A stretch of 13,687 nucleotides of DNA, from contig CAILKS010000058.1 in assembly GCA_903834855.1 (NCBI GenBank), positions 1-13,687 of the forward strand. Reading direction: 5' to 3'. Made by a program: the position numbers and the translations under genes. The first letter of the stretch is position 1; every line of letters starts with the position of its first letter. Origin of the DNA: an uncultured bacterium. GTDB lineage: Bacteria; Patescibacteriota; Minisyncoccia; Phycocordibacterales; UBA5272. Shown here in pieces: positions 6,808 to 12,694 of this stretch. The notes beneath the pieces are model-generated. The model had not been told where the DNA came from. It worked only from the letters and a program-made list of their open reading frames with translations, and made no database searches.

Positions 6808-7632
6808 TTATACAGTTACTTCTGGTTTTATTAGTTTTAAAACCATTAGTAAATTACTTGCAGAAGTATCATCATAACCAGCAAGCTTAAGTTTTTCAAT
6901 AGTAAAATCCTCCCCACCCCTTTTCCTTTCAATAATTTCTCCATTTCTCGTTTTTTCTTTTGCAAGGTTTTCTGCAACACTTATATCAGGAGATTTTGCT
7001 GGAGTAGCAACAGGATTTGTAATGCTTAGAGGTGTGGGTTTGGCAGTTCTTGTTGGTAATTTGTTTACTCTCATAACGGTACGTACGTTAGCAAAACCCG
7101 TAGTGACCGTTTCTTCCGGAGAGATAACTTTATCTTCTTTGATTTCAGAAGCTGAAGCAAAAGTCGTAATTTTTAGCTTACTCTCTTGATAATCTTTTTC
7201 CATCTCTGTATATACTCCAAAGGTTGGATCTTCCATGTTACGCAATAAACGTGTTATTTTTTGTGTTAATAACTTTAGATCAGTTTTTATAAGTCTGATA
7301 GTATCAATATTTATTGTTATGATTTCACTTTCTATTCTTTTGACTTGATCTTTTATATCATTTCTTTTTTGAGTTAGTACAGCATCAGCTTGTCCCTCAA
7401 AAGTAATATTTTCAAGATCTTCTATGACAATCTGGCAAGCATGTAAAATGCCCGTAAACTGATCTAGGGTTTTATCTACCTCTAAACGCTGTTCAGGTGT
7501 CTGATTCGGAGTCTTTATTTTACTTATATCTGCAAAAGAAACCTCTCTCCCAGGAGGAGAGATATTATCTCGCCCCCTAGTTTCTGGACCGAATCCACGG
7601 GGTTTATTTTTTCCTTGAGGTTGATCAGCCAT
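6808..7632 (-). CDS. Unknown cytoplasmic protein with a central coiled-coil region (274 aa)
   Basis: The N-terminus (1-50) is low-complexity and rich in Gly, Pro, Arg and Lys. The central region (about 45-155) is predicted helical or coiled coil (LDQFTGILHACQIVIEDLE, RIESEIITINIDTIRLIKTD, LKLLTQKITRLLRNME). A Pro/Thr-rich linker (about 190-225) leads to a small C-terminal module, GGEDFTIEKLKLAGYDDTSA with SNLLMVLKLIKPEV. There is no signal peptide or membrane segment. It is the first gene of the operon 6808-7632, 5027-6799, 4717-5025, and shares with the next product a Pro-rich linker style and small helical modules, which suggests they act together. A TATACT lies 10 nt before the ATG. The family is not recognised. 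Confidence 0.85.
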   Translation of the reverse strand: MADQPQGKNKPRGFGPETRGRDNISPPGREVSFADISKIKTPNQTPEQRLEVDKTLDQFTGILHACQIVIEDLENITFEGQADAVLTQKRNDIKDQVKRIESEIITINIDTIRLIKTDLKLLTQKITRLLRNMEDPTFGVYTEMEKDYQESKLKITTFASASEIKEDKVISPEETVTTGFANVRTVMRVNKLPTRTAKPTPLSITNPVATPAKSPDISVAENLAKEKTRNGEIIERKRGGEDFTIEKLKLAGYDDTSASNLLMVLKLIKPEVTV

Positions 7633-7642
7633 AATTAAATCC

Positions 7643-7648
7643 AGTATA
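7643..7648 (-). promoter_or_regulatory. -10 hexamer TATACT for the three-gene unknown operon
   Basis: On the minus strand TATACT ends 10 nt before ATG 7632. At a 17-nt spacing the -35 position reads ACCTTT, which is poor. There is no Shine-Dalgarno. It would drive the 274-, 590- and 102-residue genes and probably the second IVP-like gene. Confidence 0.4.
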
Positions 7649-7750
7649 CCTTTATTTTAAAGCACAAAGGTAAGGTTCTCCACATGTTTACATTTGCTAA
7701 GTTGGTTGTTTTTAGAGCTTATTTCTGGTAGGATTATTAGATGTTCGCGC

Positions 7751-7771
7751 TGATAAAACCCAGTTTTATCA
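7751..7771. promoter_or_regulatory. 9-bp hairpin or operator candidate upstream of the M23 peptidase gene
   Basis: tgataaaac (7751-7759) and gttttatca (7763-7771) are perfect inverted repeats separated by cca. The right arm ends two bases before the TTGACG -35 candidate. A dyad in this position could be a regulator binding site; a terminator role is less likely, as no gene ends nearby. Confidence 0.35.
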
Positions 7772-7772
7772 A

Positions 7773-7801
7773 TTGACGGAACTCGATGTTTGTTGTAATA
7801 A
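7773..7801 (+). promoter_or_regulatory. Candidate sigma70-type promoter for the M23 peptidase
   Basis: TTGACG (7773-7778; 5 of 6 consensus) is followed after 17 nt by TAATAA (7796-7801), a weak -10. It predicts a leader of about 67 nt. A competing possibility is TATACA at 7864-7869, only 5 nt before the TTG start, which would give a leaderless mRNA as seen for other genes here. Confidence 0.35.
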
Positions 7802-7874
7802 ATAATCCTTTAAAGAGATTATATTTAAAACAAAATCAATTCAAACAAACACTCTGTTTTGTTTATACAAAATC

Positions 7875-8933
7875 TTGTTAGTTATAAAATCAAAAAGAGA
7901 TTTAAGAAACGGTATCTTTAATCTCATAATATGTTTAGTAATATTAAAACCTGGAATAACACATGCTGGGATTATTTCTGATTTCACCGATAAAGTGAAA
8001 TCTATTTTTTTACCAACAATTTCTGCCTCTGAAGAATTGTCCCCTACATCCCAAACAATGAATCTAATGAAACCAATCGTTGTTGACGATAACGATATAA
8101 ATGGAGCTATTGCAGACGATACGTCGTCTCCTGATTTACTTTCTGCAACAACTGGCTCACTTCGTGTTTCAACAGAAGACGTTGATTATCCTATAAATGA
8201 CACGATTAGTGTTTATGAGGTTAAAAAAGGAGACTCCCTTGCAGCGGTTGCTAAATTGTTTGGTGTTTCAAAAAATACTATTATATGGGCAAATGACTTA
8301 AAGTCGCAGAACCTTGTTCCAGGAGATACATTGGTTATTTTACCAATGACTGGGATTAAACACGTTGTTAAAAAGGGCGACAGCGTTTCTTCTATAGCAA
8401 GGAAATATAAAGCAGATACAAGTGATATTGCAAAGTTTAACGGTATAACTACAAACGATAGTTTAACTGTTGGTGAGACTATTCTTGTTCCTGAAGGTGA
8501 AATAGCTATTACTAATAGTGTGAAAACATCGTCAGGTAAAATTATTATTACTGGTAAGATTAGCGCTTCTTATTCTAATTCGGCCCCAGAAGGATTCCTT
8601 GTACGACCACTCTCTGGTGGTAGAAAAACTCAAAATCTTCATGGGCGTAACGGAATAGATTTTGGTGCCCCAACAGGAACGACTGTATTTTCTTCAGCAG
8701 AAGGACGTGTAATTCTTGCAAAGACTGGTGGATATAATGGAGGTTATGGAAATTATATTATTATTTCGCATGATAATAATATACAGACAGTGTATGGTCA
8801 CCTGAGCCAGGTCAATGTTGTAGCTGGTCAGACTGTTTCTCAAGGCCAAGTCATTGGGCGAGTAGGAAATACAGGGAGATCAACAGGCCCCCATCTACAC
8901 TTTGAGGTACGCGGAGTTCGCAACCCTTTCTAA
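7875..8933 (+). CDS. Secreted peptidoglycan hydrolase: two LysM domains plus M23 (LytM-type) metallopeptidase
   Basis: This zinc endopeptidase is predicted to cut peptide cross-links in peptidoglycan, outside the cytoplasmic membrane. The N-terminus is a signal peptide: basic KSKRDLR, hydrophobic IFNLIICLVIL, likely cleavage after THA (residue 31). After a Ser/Thr-rich linker come LysM1 (about 112-157, YEVKKGDSLAAVAKLFGVS) and LysM2 (161-206, HVVKKGDSVSSIARKY), then M23 (about 240-345). Metal and catalytic residues are visible: H256 and D262 (HGRNGID), H309 (YGHLS), H340 and H342 (GPHLHFE). The H-to-D spacing is 6 rather than the usual 4. The start is the first canonical codon after the in-frame stop at 7803, a TTG with no Shine-Dalgarno; no ATG precedes the signal peptide. 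It converges on comM. Confidence 0.95.
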   Translation: MLVIKSKRDLRNGIFNLIICLVILKPGITHAGIISDFTDKVKSIFLPTISASEELSPTSQTMNLMKPIVVDDNDINGAIADDTSSPDLLSATTGSLRVSTEDVDYPINDTISVYEVKKGDSLAAVAKLFGVSKNTIIWANDLKSQNLVPGDTLVILPMTGIKHVVKKGDSVSSIARKYKADTSDIAKFNGITTNDSLTVGETILVPEGEIAITNSVKTSSGKIIITGKISASYSNSAPEGFLVRPLSGGRKTQNLHGRNGIDFGAPTGTTVFSSAEGRVILAKTGGYNGGYGNYIIISHDNNIQTVYGHLSQVNVVAGQTVSQGQVIGRVGNTGRSTGPHLHFEVRGVRNPF

Positions 8934-8935
8934 CT

Positions 8936-9027
8936 AGTTTTTAGTTTCAAGTTTCCAGTTTCAAGAAAATACAGAAAAGTTATGTATTTTTAATCTTCTG
9001 GAAACTAAAAACTGGAAACTTGAAACT
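8936..9027. repeat. Intergenic nested hairpin element B between convergent stop codons
   Basis: The 30-nt outer arms 8936-8965 and 8998-9027 match as inverted repeats at 24 of 30 positions. In a shifted register 8943-8961 and 9009-9027 pair perfectly over 19 bp. The inner stem aaaataca/tgtatttt (8966-8973 with 8983-8990) has a 9-nt loop. The arms are close copies of those of element C; the right arms agree at 29 of 30. It starts 2 nt after the M23 stop and ends 3 nt before the comM stop, so it probably terminates both transcripts. Confidence 0.85.
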
Positions 9028-9030
9028 GAA

Positions 9031-10593
9031 TTAAAACCTATCTTCGTATAGCTTCGGTCTGTATTGAAAAGCCTCCATAACATCAGATTCACAAATATTG
9101 TCAGACTTCCTCAAGTCAGCGATTGTACGAGCTAAACGTAAAACTCTATGATATGCTCGCGGTGACAATACATGAGTTGTTGCTAATGTTTTCATTAAGT
9201 CCTCAACATTTTTATCCAGCTTAATATGTAAAGCAATATCTTTTGCTTTCATATCTTTATTCATTTTTAATTTTGAACTAGAATTATTTTTTAAAAATCT
9301 TTCCTCTGCAAACTTTCTTGCTGCATTAACTCTTTCTCTTATACCTTCCGTTTCTTCACCAACTCTTGAATGTGAAAGTGTTTCGTAGTCAACATGTTGC
9401 ACTGGCACCCACATATCTATGCGATCCATAATAGGACCAGATAATTTTTTTGCATATCTTTGTATGTCAGACGGAGAACATGTGCATCTTTTTGTTTTAC
9501 TGCCCATATATCCACAAGGACAAGGATTAAAAGCAATAATTACAATACAGGCCGCAGGGAAAGCAAAAGTCCCTTTTGCTCTTGAGACGACAATCACACC
9601 TTCTTCAAGTGGTTGTCGCAATGACTCTATAACTCTTTTATCGAATTCTGGAAACTCATCCAAGAAAAGAACTCCACGATGTGCTAAAGTAATTTCCCCT
9701 GGGCGTGGACTTGCTCCACCACCAACCAGAGATACATATGAAGACGTATGATGTGGAGAACGAAAGGGTGGATGAGTTACTAGCCCAGTTTTTGTATTTG
9801 CAACAGAGTGTATTCTCGTTACCTCAAACACTTCTTCTTTAGGAAGAGGAGGTAGTATTCCAGTAAAAGCTCGGGCAAGCATTGTTTTCCCCGTCCCTGG
9901 TGGGCCGTAAAGAGCGATGTTGTGTCCACCTGAAGCCGCAATTTCGAGAGCCCTCTTTGCAGTTTCTTGACCACGAACATCTTTAAAATCTAAAAAGAAA
10001 TCTGGTCTAATATAATTTATGGAAGTTGTTGGCATTTTTTCTATAAAATTTTCTAAGCCATCATCCCCTTCTATCACTCCACCAAAATGTCTAAAAATAT
10101 CTTTTAGATTTGAATAACCATAGACATCAACCCCTTCTATTAAAGCTGCCTCTTCTTTGTTTGCATTTGGAACAAAAAGAGATTTAATACTCAGAGCTTT
10201 AGCTTTTTCTGCAATAGAAAGTATTCCACGCATTTCCTGAGCGTCTCCTGCTAAGGAAAGTTCCCCAACAAACCAAGAAGATTCTATTTCTCTTTCTATT
10301 TGTTTAGATGCAAGTAAATATGCAATTGCTATTGGTAAATCAAAATGTGACCCCTCTTTTTTAATGTCAGCTGGAGCCAACAAAACAGTTACTTTATGGT
10401 TCTCTGTTTTTGGATTACGTAATCCAGAATTTTTTAATGCAGCAATAACGCGGTCTTTACTTTCGTCAACTGCTTTGTCAGGTAATCCAACTATAGAAAA
10501 AGAGTAAAGGCCAGAAGACACATCTACATCGACAGCGACCTCTTCTGCCTCTAGACCTACAATATGTGCACTATATATAGTTGCAACGCTCAT
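9031..10593 (-). CDS. comM: ComM/YifB family AAA+ ATPase (Mg-chelatase-like)
   Basis: ComM is a hexameric helicase that promotes branch migration when incoming single strands recombine into the chromosome during natural transformation. The N-terminal Lon-like ChlI domain (about 1-170) contains FSIVGLPDKAVDESKDRVIA (32-51). The AAA+ domain has Walker A GPPGTGKT (230-237), Walker B VLFLDEF (308-314) and SGPIMDRID (385-393). The Mg_chelatase C domain follows, ending near 520. A Cys set within NPCPCGYMGSKTKRCTCS (C358, C360, C370, C372) is typical of the family. Length is normal (about 500-520). The ATG overlaps the previous gene's stop (TAATG), so translation is coupled to the membrane protein upstream. 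No other competence gene is in the window. Confidence 0.96.
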   Translation of the reverse strand: MSVATIYSAHIVGLEAEEVAVDVDVSSGLYSFSIVGLPDKAVDESKDRVIAALKNSGLRNPKTENHKVTVLLAPADIKKEGSHFDLPIAIAYLLASKQIEREIESSWFVGELSLAGDAQEMRGILSIAEKAKALSIKSLFVPNANKEEAALIEGVDVYGYSNLKDIFRHFGGVIEGDDGLENFIEKMPTTSINYIRPDFFLDFKDVRGQETAKRALEIAASGGHNIALYGPPGTGKTMLARAFTGILPPLPKEEVFEVTRIHSVANTKTGLVTHPPFRSPHHTSSYVSLVGGGASPRPGEITLAHRGVLFLDEFPEFDKRVIESLRQPLEEGVIVVSRAKGTFAFPAACIVIIAFNPCPCGYMGSKTKRCTCSPSDIQRYAKKLSGPIMDRIDMWVPVQHVDYETLSHSRVGEETEGIRERVNAARKFAEERFLKNNSSSKLKMNKDMKAKDIALHIKLDKNVEDLMKTLATTHVLSPRAYHRVLRLARTIADLRKSDNICESDVMEAFQYRPKLYEDRF

Positions 10594-11264
10594 TATTTAA
10601 TTATAGTACCACGCAGCTTAAGAATATTATCTGTAGAACTTGCAAAAGCAAGATATTGATCATTTATAAAAGCATAAACTAAAGTACTTGAACCTACTGT
10701 TACAGATCTCATGTTTTGATTTGATTTTGTATCATCGGTAAAAGTTAGATTCGGTGTTGTTGTGCTATTTTCATAACTTTTTAATTCGTTTGATAGCACC
10801 CATTTTGCAACCTCAGTTTCCATTTTTATCATAAAAGCAAAAGTATAATCATAATTATTTATGGAAAAGATTATTCCATAAGGAGTTTCGTCAACTTTAG
10901 TTGTAAAACGAGAAATACCAGTACCTAAAACCGGAGAAAAGTTATTTATTTTCTGAGAAATTGCTTCCGGTGTGTTTTCAAGACTTTTTTGTTTATTTAT
11001 TAAATCAGAAGCTTTTTGTTTTGAAGTTGGCTGTTGTTTAATATACAAATATCCTAAATATGAAAATCCACCAAAAATAAGAACGAAAATAATACCACCA
11101 AAAATAAAGAAACGGCTAGATGAATTTGGGTTTGAAAAAGAGCCACGCGGAGAAGAATTGCCAATTTCTCCAGAAGCCGAAGCAATGTCTCCAATAGTGG
11201 CTTCTTTTTGTTTTATTTCATTTCTTATATCTTGTTCAAAAGTATCAATGTTTGGAATAGCCAT
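10593..11264 (-). CDS. Single-pass membrane protein of unknown function (223 aa)
   Basis: A short cytoplasmic N-terminus with a Ser/Asn-rich linker (1-51) leads to one transmembrane helix (about 52-75, FFIFGGIIFVLIFGGFSYLG). A polar, probably extracytoplasmic domain follows, with beta-like segments (TPYGIIFSINNYDYTFAFMI, MRSVTVGSSTLVYAF, QYLAFASSTDNILKLRG). I do not recognise a family. The TAATG overlap with comM implies one transcript and coupled translation, so a shared process is possible but unproven. A promoter with its -10 only 6 nt before the ATG lies partly in repeat-like sequence upstream of element C. Confidence 0.88.
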   Translation of the reverse strand: MAIPNIDTFEQDIRNEIKQKEATIGDIASASGEIGNSSPRGSFSNPNSSSRFFIFGGIIFVLIFGGFSYLGYLYIKQQPTSKQKASDLINKQKSLENTPEAISQKINNFSPVLGTGISRFTTKVDETPYGIIFSINNYDYTFAFMIKMETEVAKWVLSNELKSYENSTTTPNLTFTDDTKSNQNMRSVTVGSSTLVYAFINDQYLAFASSTDNILKLRGTIIK

Positions 11265-11270
11265 GCAAAT

Positions 11271-11298
11271 AGTGTAACAGACAATAGACAGTAGACAA
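11271..11298 (-). promoter_or_regulatory. Promoter for the membrane protein-comM operon
   Basis: On the minus strand TTGTCT (11293-11298) is followed after 16 nt by TACACT (11271-11276), which ends 6 nt before ATG 11264. The transcript would begin at or next to the start codon. The -35 lies in the degenerate gacaatagacagtag words beside element C, so the repeat may have supplied part of the promoter. Confidence 0.4.
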
Positions 11299-11302
11299 TA
11301 GG

Positions 11303-11408
11303 AGTTCCAAGTTCCTAGTTCCCAGTTTCAAGAAAATACAGGGTGGCCACGAAGTGGCCACCCTGTATTTTGTATCCTCTGGAAACTAAAAACTAGAAAC
11401 TTGAAACT
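11303..11408. repeat. Intergenic nested hairpin element C
   Basis: The inner stem is perfect over 18 bp (11333-11350 with 11354-11371), reading aaaatacagggtggccac with loop gaa. The outer arms 11303-11332 and 11379-11408 match as 30-nt inverted repeats at 24 of 30; five of the six differences are C on the left where the partner implies T. The right arm ends two bases before the NYN gene's stop codon (11411-11413). On the minus strand the G+C-rich stem is followed by tgtattttctt, which suits an intrinsic terminator of the NYN transcript. Confidence 0.9.
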
Positions 11409-11410
11409 AG

Positions 11411-12025
11411 TTATTCGCCACCAGGCGATATGCCCAATTCATCATCAGAGAATTCTTGTACAGCTCTAGGTTTTTTAGCATGAGCCTTACCTTTTTTAGC
11501 AGCAGAATGTTGTGTCCTGTATCCAATTAAAAACTTTTCTGGATGCTCACACATATCAATAAAGTCCTCGCATGTTGCACGAAGAGACGAAGAAGACGAA
11601 CGGCCAAATGAAATTACTTCTACCTGTACTCCAAAATGTTCTTTTAAGAAAATAACAAGAGGTACGAAGTCCCCGTCCCCTGTTGCTAAGACAATCGTGT
11701 CGACTTTTGGAGCTAAGCGAATTGCATCAACTGCAAGTCCGACGTCCCAATCAGCTTTTTTTGCACCACCGTAAAAAACCTGTAAGTCTTTCGTTTTGGT
11801 TTCGATCCCAAGCTTTGTTAATGCTTCGAAAAAGTTTGTTTCATCCCCCGCCTCTGTTGTGATGACATAAGCTAGAGCACGTATAAGCTTACGCTTACCA
11901 ACAGATTCTTGCATTACTGCACCAAAGTTTACTCTTGTATTGTATAAATTTTTTGCACTGTGATATAGATTTTGAGTATCTATAAATACTGCGACACGTT
12001 GGTCACTATGTTTGATAACAGACAT
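11411..12025 (-). CDS. NYN domain protein (LabA/DUF88 family), putative endoribonuclease
   Basis: The NYN fold is a PIN-like Mg-dependent RNase fold. Residues 10-160 carry the expected acidic set: VAVFIDTQNLY (D16, N19), KKADWDVGLAVDAI (D92, D94, D100) and LATGDGDFVPLV (D117, D119). VQVEVISFGRSSSSSLRATC with DFIDM closes the domain. The tail (about 165-204) is basic then acidic (AAKKGKAHAKKPR, FSDDELGISPGGE), perhaps for nucleic-acid or partner binding. In this family the substrate is usually unknown. It lies downstream of rpsO on the same strand, separated by element D and a direct repeat, so a separate promoter is likely. No cognate antitoxin-like gene is adjacent. Confidence 0.93.
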   Translation of the reverse strand: MSVIKHSDQRVAVFIDTQNLYHSAKNLYNTRVNFGAVMQESVGKRKLIRALAYVITTEAGDETNFFEALTKLGIETKTKDLQVFYGGAKKADWDVGLAVDAIRLAPKVDTIVLATGDGDFVPLVIFLKEHFGVQVEVISFGRSSSSSLRATCEDFIDMCEHPEKFLIGYRTQHSAAKKGKAHAKKPRAVQEFSDDELGISPGGE

Positions 12026-12030
12026 ATTAA

Positions 12031-12065
12031 ATAGTTTGTAGTTATTAGTTGATAGTTTGTAGTTA
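12031..12065. repeat. Direct repeat in the NYN gene leader
   Basis: atagtttgtagtta occurs twice, at 12031-12044 and 12052-12065 (period 21). agttattag (12040-12048) can also pair with ctaataact (12085-12093). The words resemble those in other intergenic arms here. They lie 6 nt upstream of the NYN start and would form its leader. Confidence 0.6.
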
Positions 12066-12123
12066 AATACAAAAATTCAAACATCTAATAACTTTATTGT
12101 TTATTAAAATAGAAACTATAGTT

Positions 12124-12129
12124 AGTATA
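12124..12129 (-). promoter_or_regulatory. Candidate -10 hexamer TATACT for the NYN gene
   Basis: On the minus strand TATACT lies about 98 nt before ATG 12025. No good -35 is seen at 16-17 nt, and the upstream sequence there is the arm of element D. If used, the leader contains the 21-nt-period direct repeat. Confidence 0.25.
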
Positions 12130-12141
12130 CACTTAAATGCA

Positions 12142-12249
12142 CGTTAGGAAGTTAGTCGTTGTTCGTTAGGGGTAAATAGTTACTAATACATAAGCGCGCC
12201 GTAGGCGCGCTTATGTATTTCCTAACTTCCTAACGAAGAACGCCCTAAC
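12142..12249. repeat. Intergenic nested hairpin element D beside rpsO, with IVP-type arms
   Basis: The inner stem is perfect over 16 bp (12185-12200 with 12204-12219), reading aatacataagcgcgcc with loop gta. The first outer pair, cgttaggaagttag (12142-12155), pairs perfectly with 12222-12235. A second pair, 12157-12170 with 12229-12242, matches at 13 of 14. The element ends at the rpsO stop codon (12249-12251). Its arms are those of the IVP-like unit at 1871-2286, and its left arm also resembles that gene's upstream flank (attcgttagggg). It is a likely terminator of rpsO. Confidence 0.9.
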
Positions 12250-12512
12250 TATTTGAGTCCGAGCTTCGTAACCACTGTTGTATAACGCTTCTTGTTGTTT
12301 GCCTCCAAATACTTTAAATGTGTACGGCGGTCAGCAACCATTTGTATAAGCCCACGTCTTGAGTGATTATCCTTCTTGTGAACTTTCAAATGATCTGTAA
12401 GTTCAGTAATTTTCTTGCTCAAAATAGAGATCTGAACTTCAGGAGATCCTGTGTCAGTATCATGTATTTGAACGGTTTTTATGGCGTTAGCCTTTTTTCT
12501 TGTCGTAAGCAT
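12249..12512 (-). CDS. rpsO: 30S ribosomal protein S15
   Basis: S15 binds the three-way junction of helices 20-22 in the 16S rRNA central domain and nucleates platform assembly. The 87 residues match the family: HDTDTGSPEVQISILSKKIT (17-36), ELTDHLKVHKKDNHSRRGL (37-55), then RRTHLKYLEANNKKRY. The HDTDTGS and DxHSRRG residues that touch rRNA are intact. The ATG at 12512 is the only sensible start. Unlike many bacteria there is no pnp next to it within the window; neighbours are NYN downstream and a divergent xer gene upstream. A strong promoter gives a leader of only about 13 nt without a Shine-Dalgarno. Confidence 0.98.
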   Translation of the reverse strand: MLTTRKKANAIKTVQIHDTDTGSPEVQISILSKKITELTDHLKVHKKDNHSRRGLIQMVADRRTHLKYLEANNKKRYTTVVTKLGLK

Positions 12513-12531
12513 ATTGATTAACTATTGCTAT

Positions 12532-12560
12532 ATTCTATCACACATTTCCTTACTTTGCAA
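12532..12560 (-). promoter_or_regulatory. Promoter of rpsO
   Basis: On the minus strand TTGCAA (12555-12560) and TAGAAT (12532-12537; 5 of 6 consensus) are separated by exactly 17 nt, with TGA directly before the -10 (extended -10). This is the best promoter match in the window. The predicted start near 12525 leaves a leader of about 13 nt. Confidence 0.65.
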
Positions 12561-12575
12561 CCCCCTTTGGGCAGA

Positions 12576-12660
12576 TTATAGACGATGGACAGTAGATTCT
12601 AGAAACTCCTTCTTTCTAAGGATTTTTACTACAACCTACAACCTAAAAACTATCAACTAT
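12576..12660. repeat. Degenerate element-like sequence E upstream of the xer gene
   Basis: 12578-12601 (contains gacagtaga) agrees at roughly 18 of 24 positions with 11278-11301 next to element C. 12629-12659 is a run of ctacaac, ctacaac, ctaaaaac words like the right arms of elements B and C. Only a weak 5-bp hairpin (tcctt/aagga, 12607-12622) lies between them and the AATACA motif is absent. It may be a decayed copy, or chance in simple sequence. Confidence 0.3.
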
Positions 12661-12680
12661 TTTATTGTGCGACATTGGGT

Positions 12681-12686
12681 TATACT
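12681..12686 (+). promoter_or_regulatory. -10 hexamer TATACT for the xer gene
   Basis: TATACT ends 8 nt before ATG 12695. The -35 position at 17-nt spacing reads TATTTT, which is poor. AGGA lies 4 nt before the ATG but would be at or outside the predicted transcript start, so leaderless initiation is more likely. Confidence 0.45.
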
Positions 12687-12694
12687 AGGAAAAT

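Larger units (their letters stand above)
7633..7874. other. Divergent intergenic region with promoters and small inverted repeats
   Basis: This 242-bp stretch separates two divergent transcription units and holds no convincing gene. Apart from the hexamers listed separately it contains a 9-bp hairpin (7751-7759 with 7763-7771, loop cca) directly before a TTGACG. An 8-bp inverted repeat (aaacaaaa 7828-7835 with ttttgttt 7857-7864) lies before the M23 gene start. Bases 7670-7740 show nothing I can name. Confidence 0.5.

Noticed and set aside
7633..7874. A c-di-AMP (ydaO-type) riboswitch ahead of the cell-wall hydrolase gene.
   Set aside because: The region lacks the conserved G-rich motifs of that class and shows only simple A+T-rich inverted repeats.
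7806..7874. A longer N-terminus for the M23 peptidase; the frame is open back to the stop at 7803.
   Set aside because: No ATG, GTG or TTG occurs in that stretch, and the basic and hydrophobic parts of a signal peptide already follow the TTG at 7875 at the right distance.
11303..12249. Integron attC sites or a CRISPR array as explanation for the hairpins.
   Set aside because: The hairpins are kilobases apart, separated by ordinary housekeeping genes, lack RYYYAAC/GTTRRRY boxes and are not regularly spaced repeats with unique spacers.
12513..12694. An S15-binding leader upstream of rpsO.
   Set aside because: The best promoter places the transcript start about 13 nt before the ATG, leaving no room for the structure.
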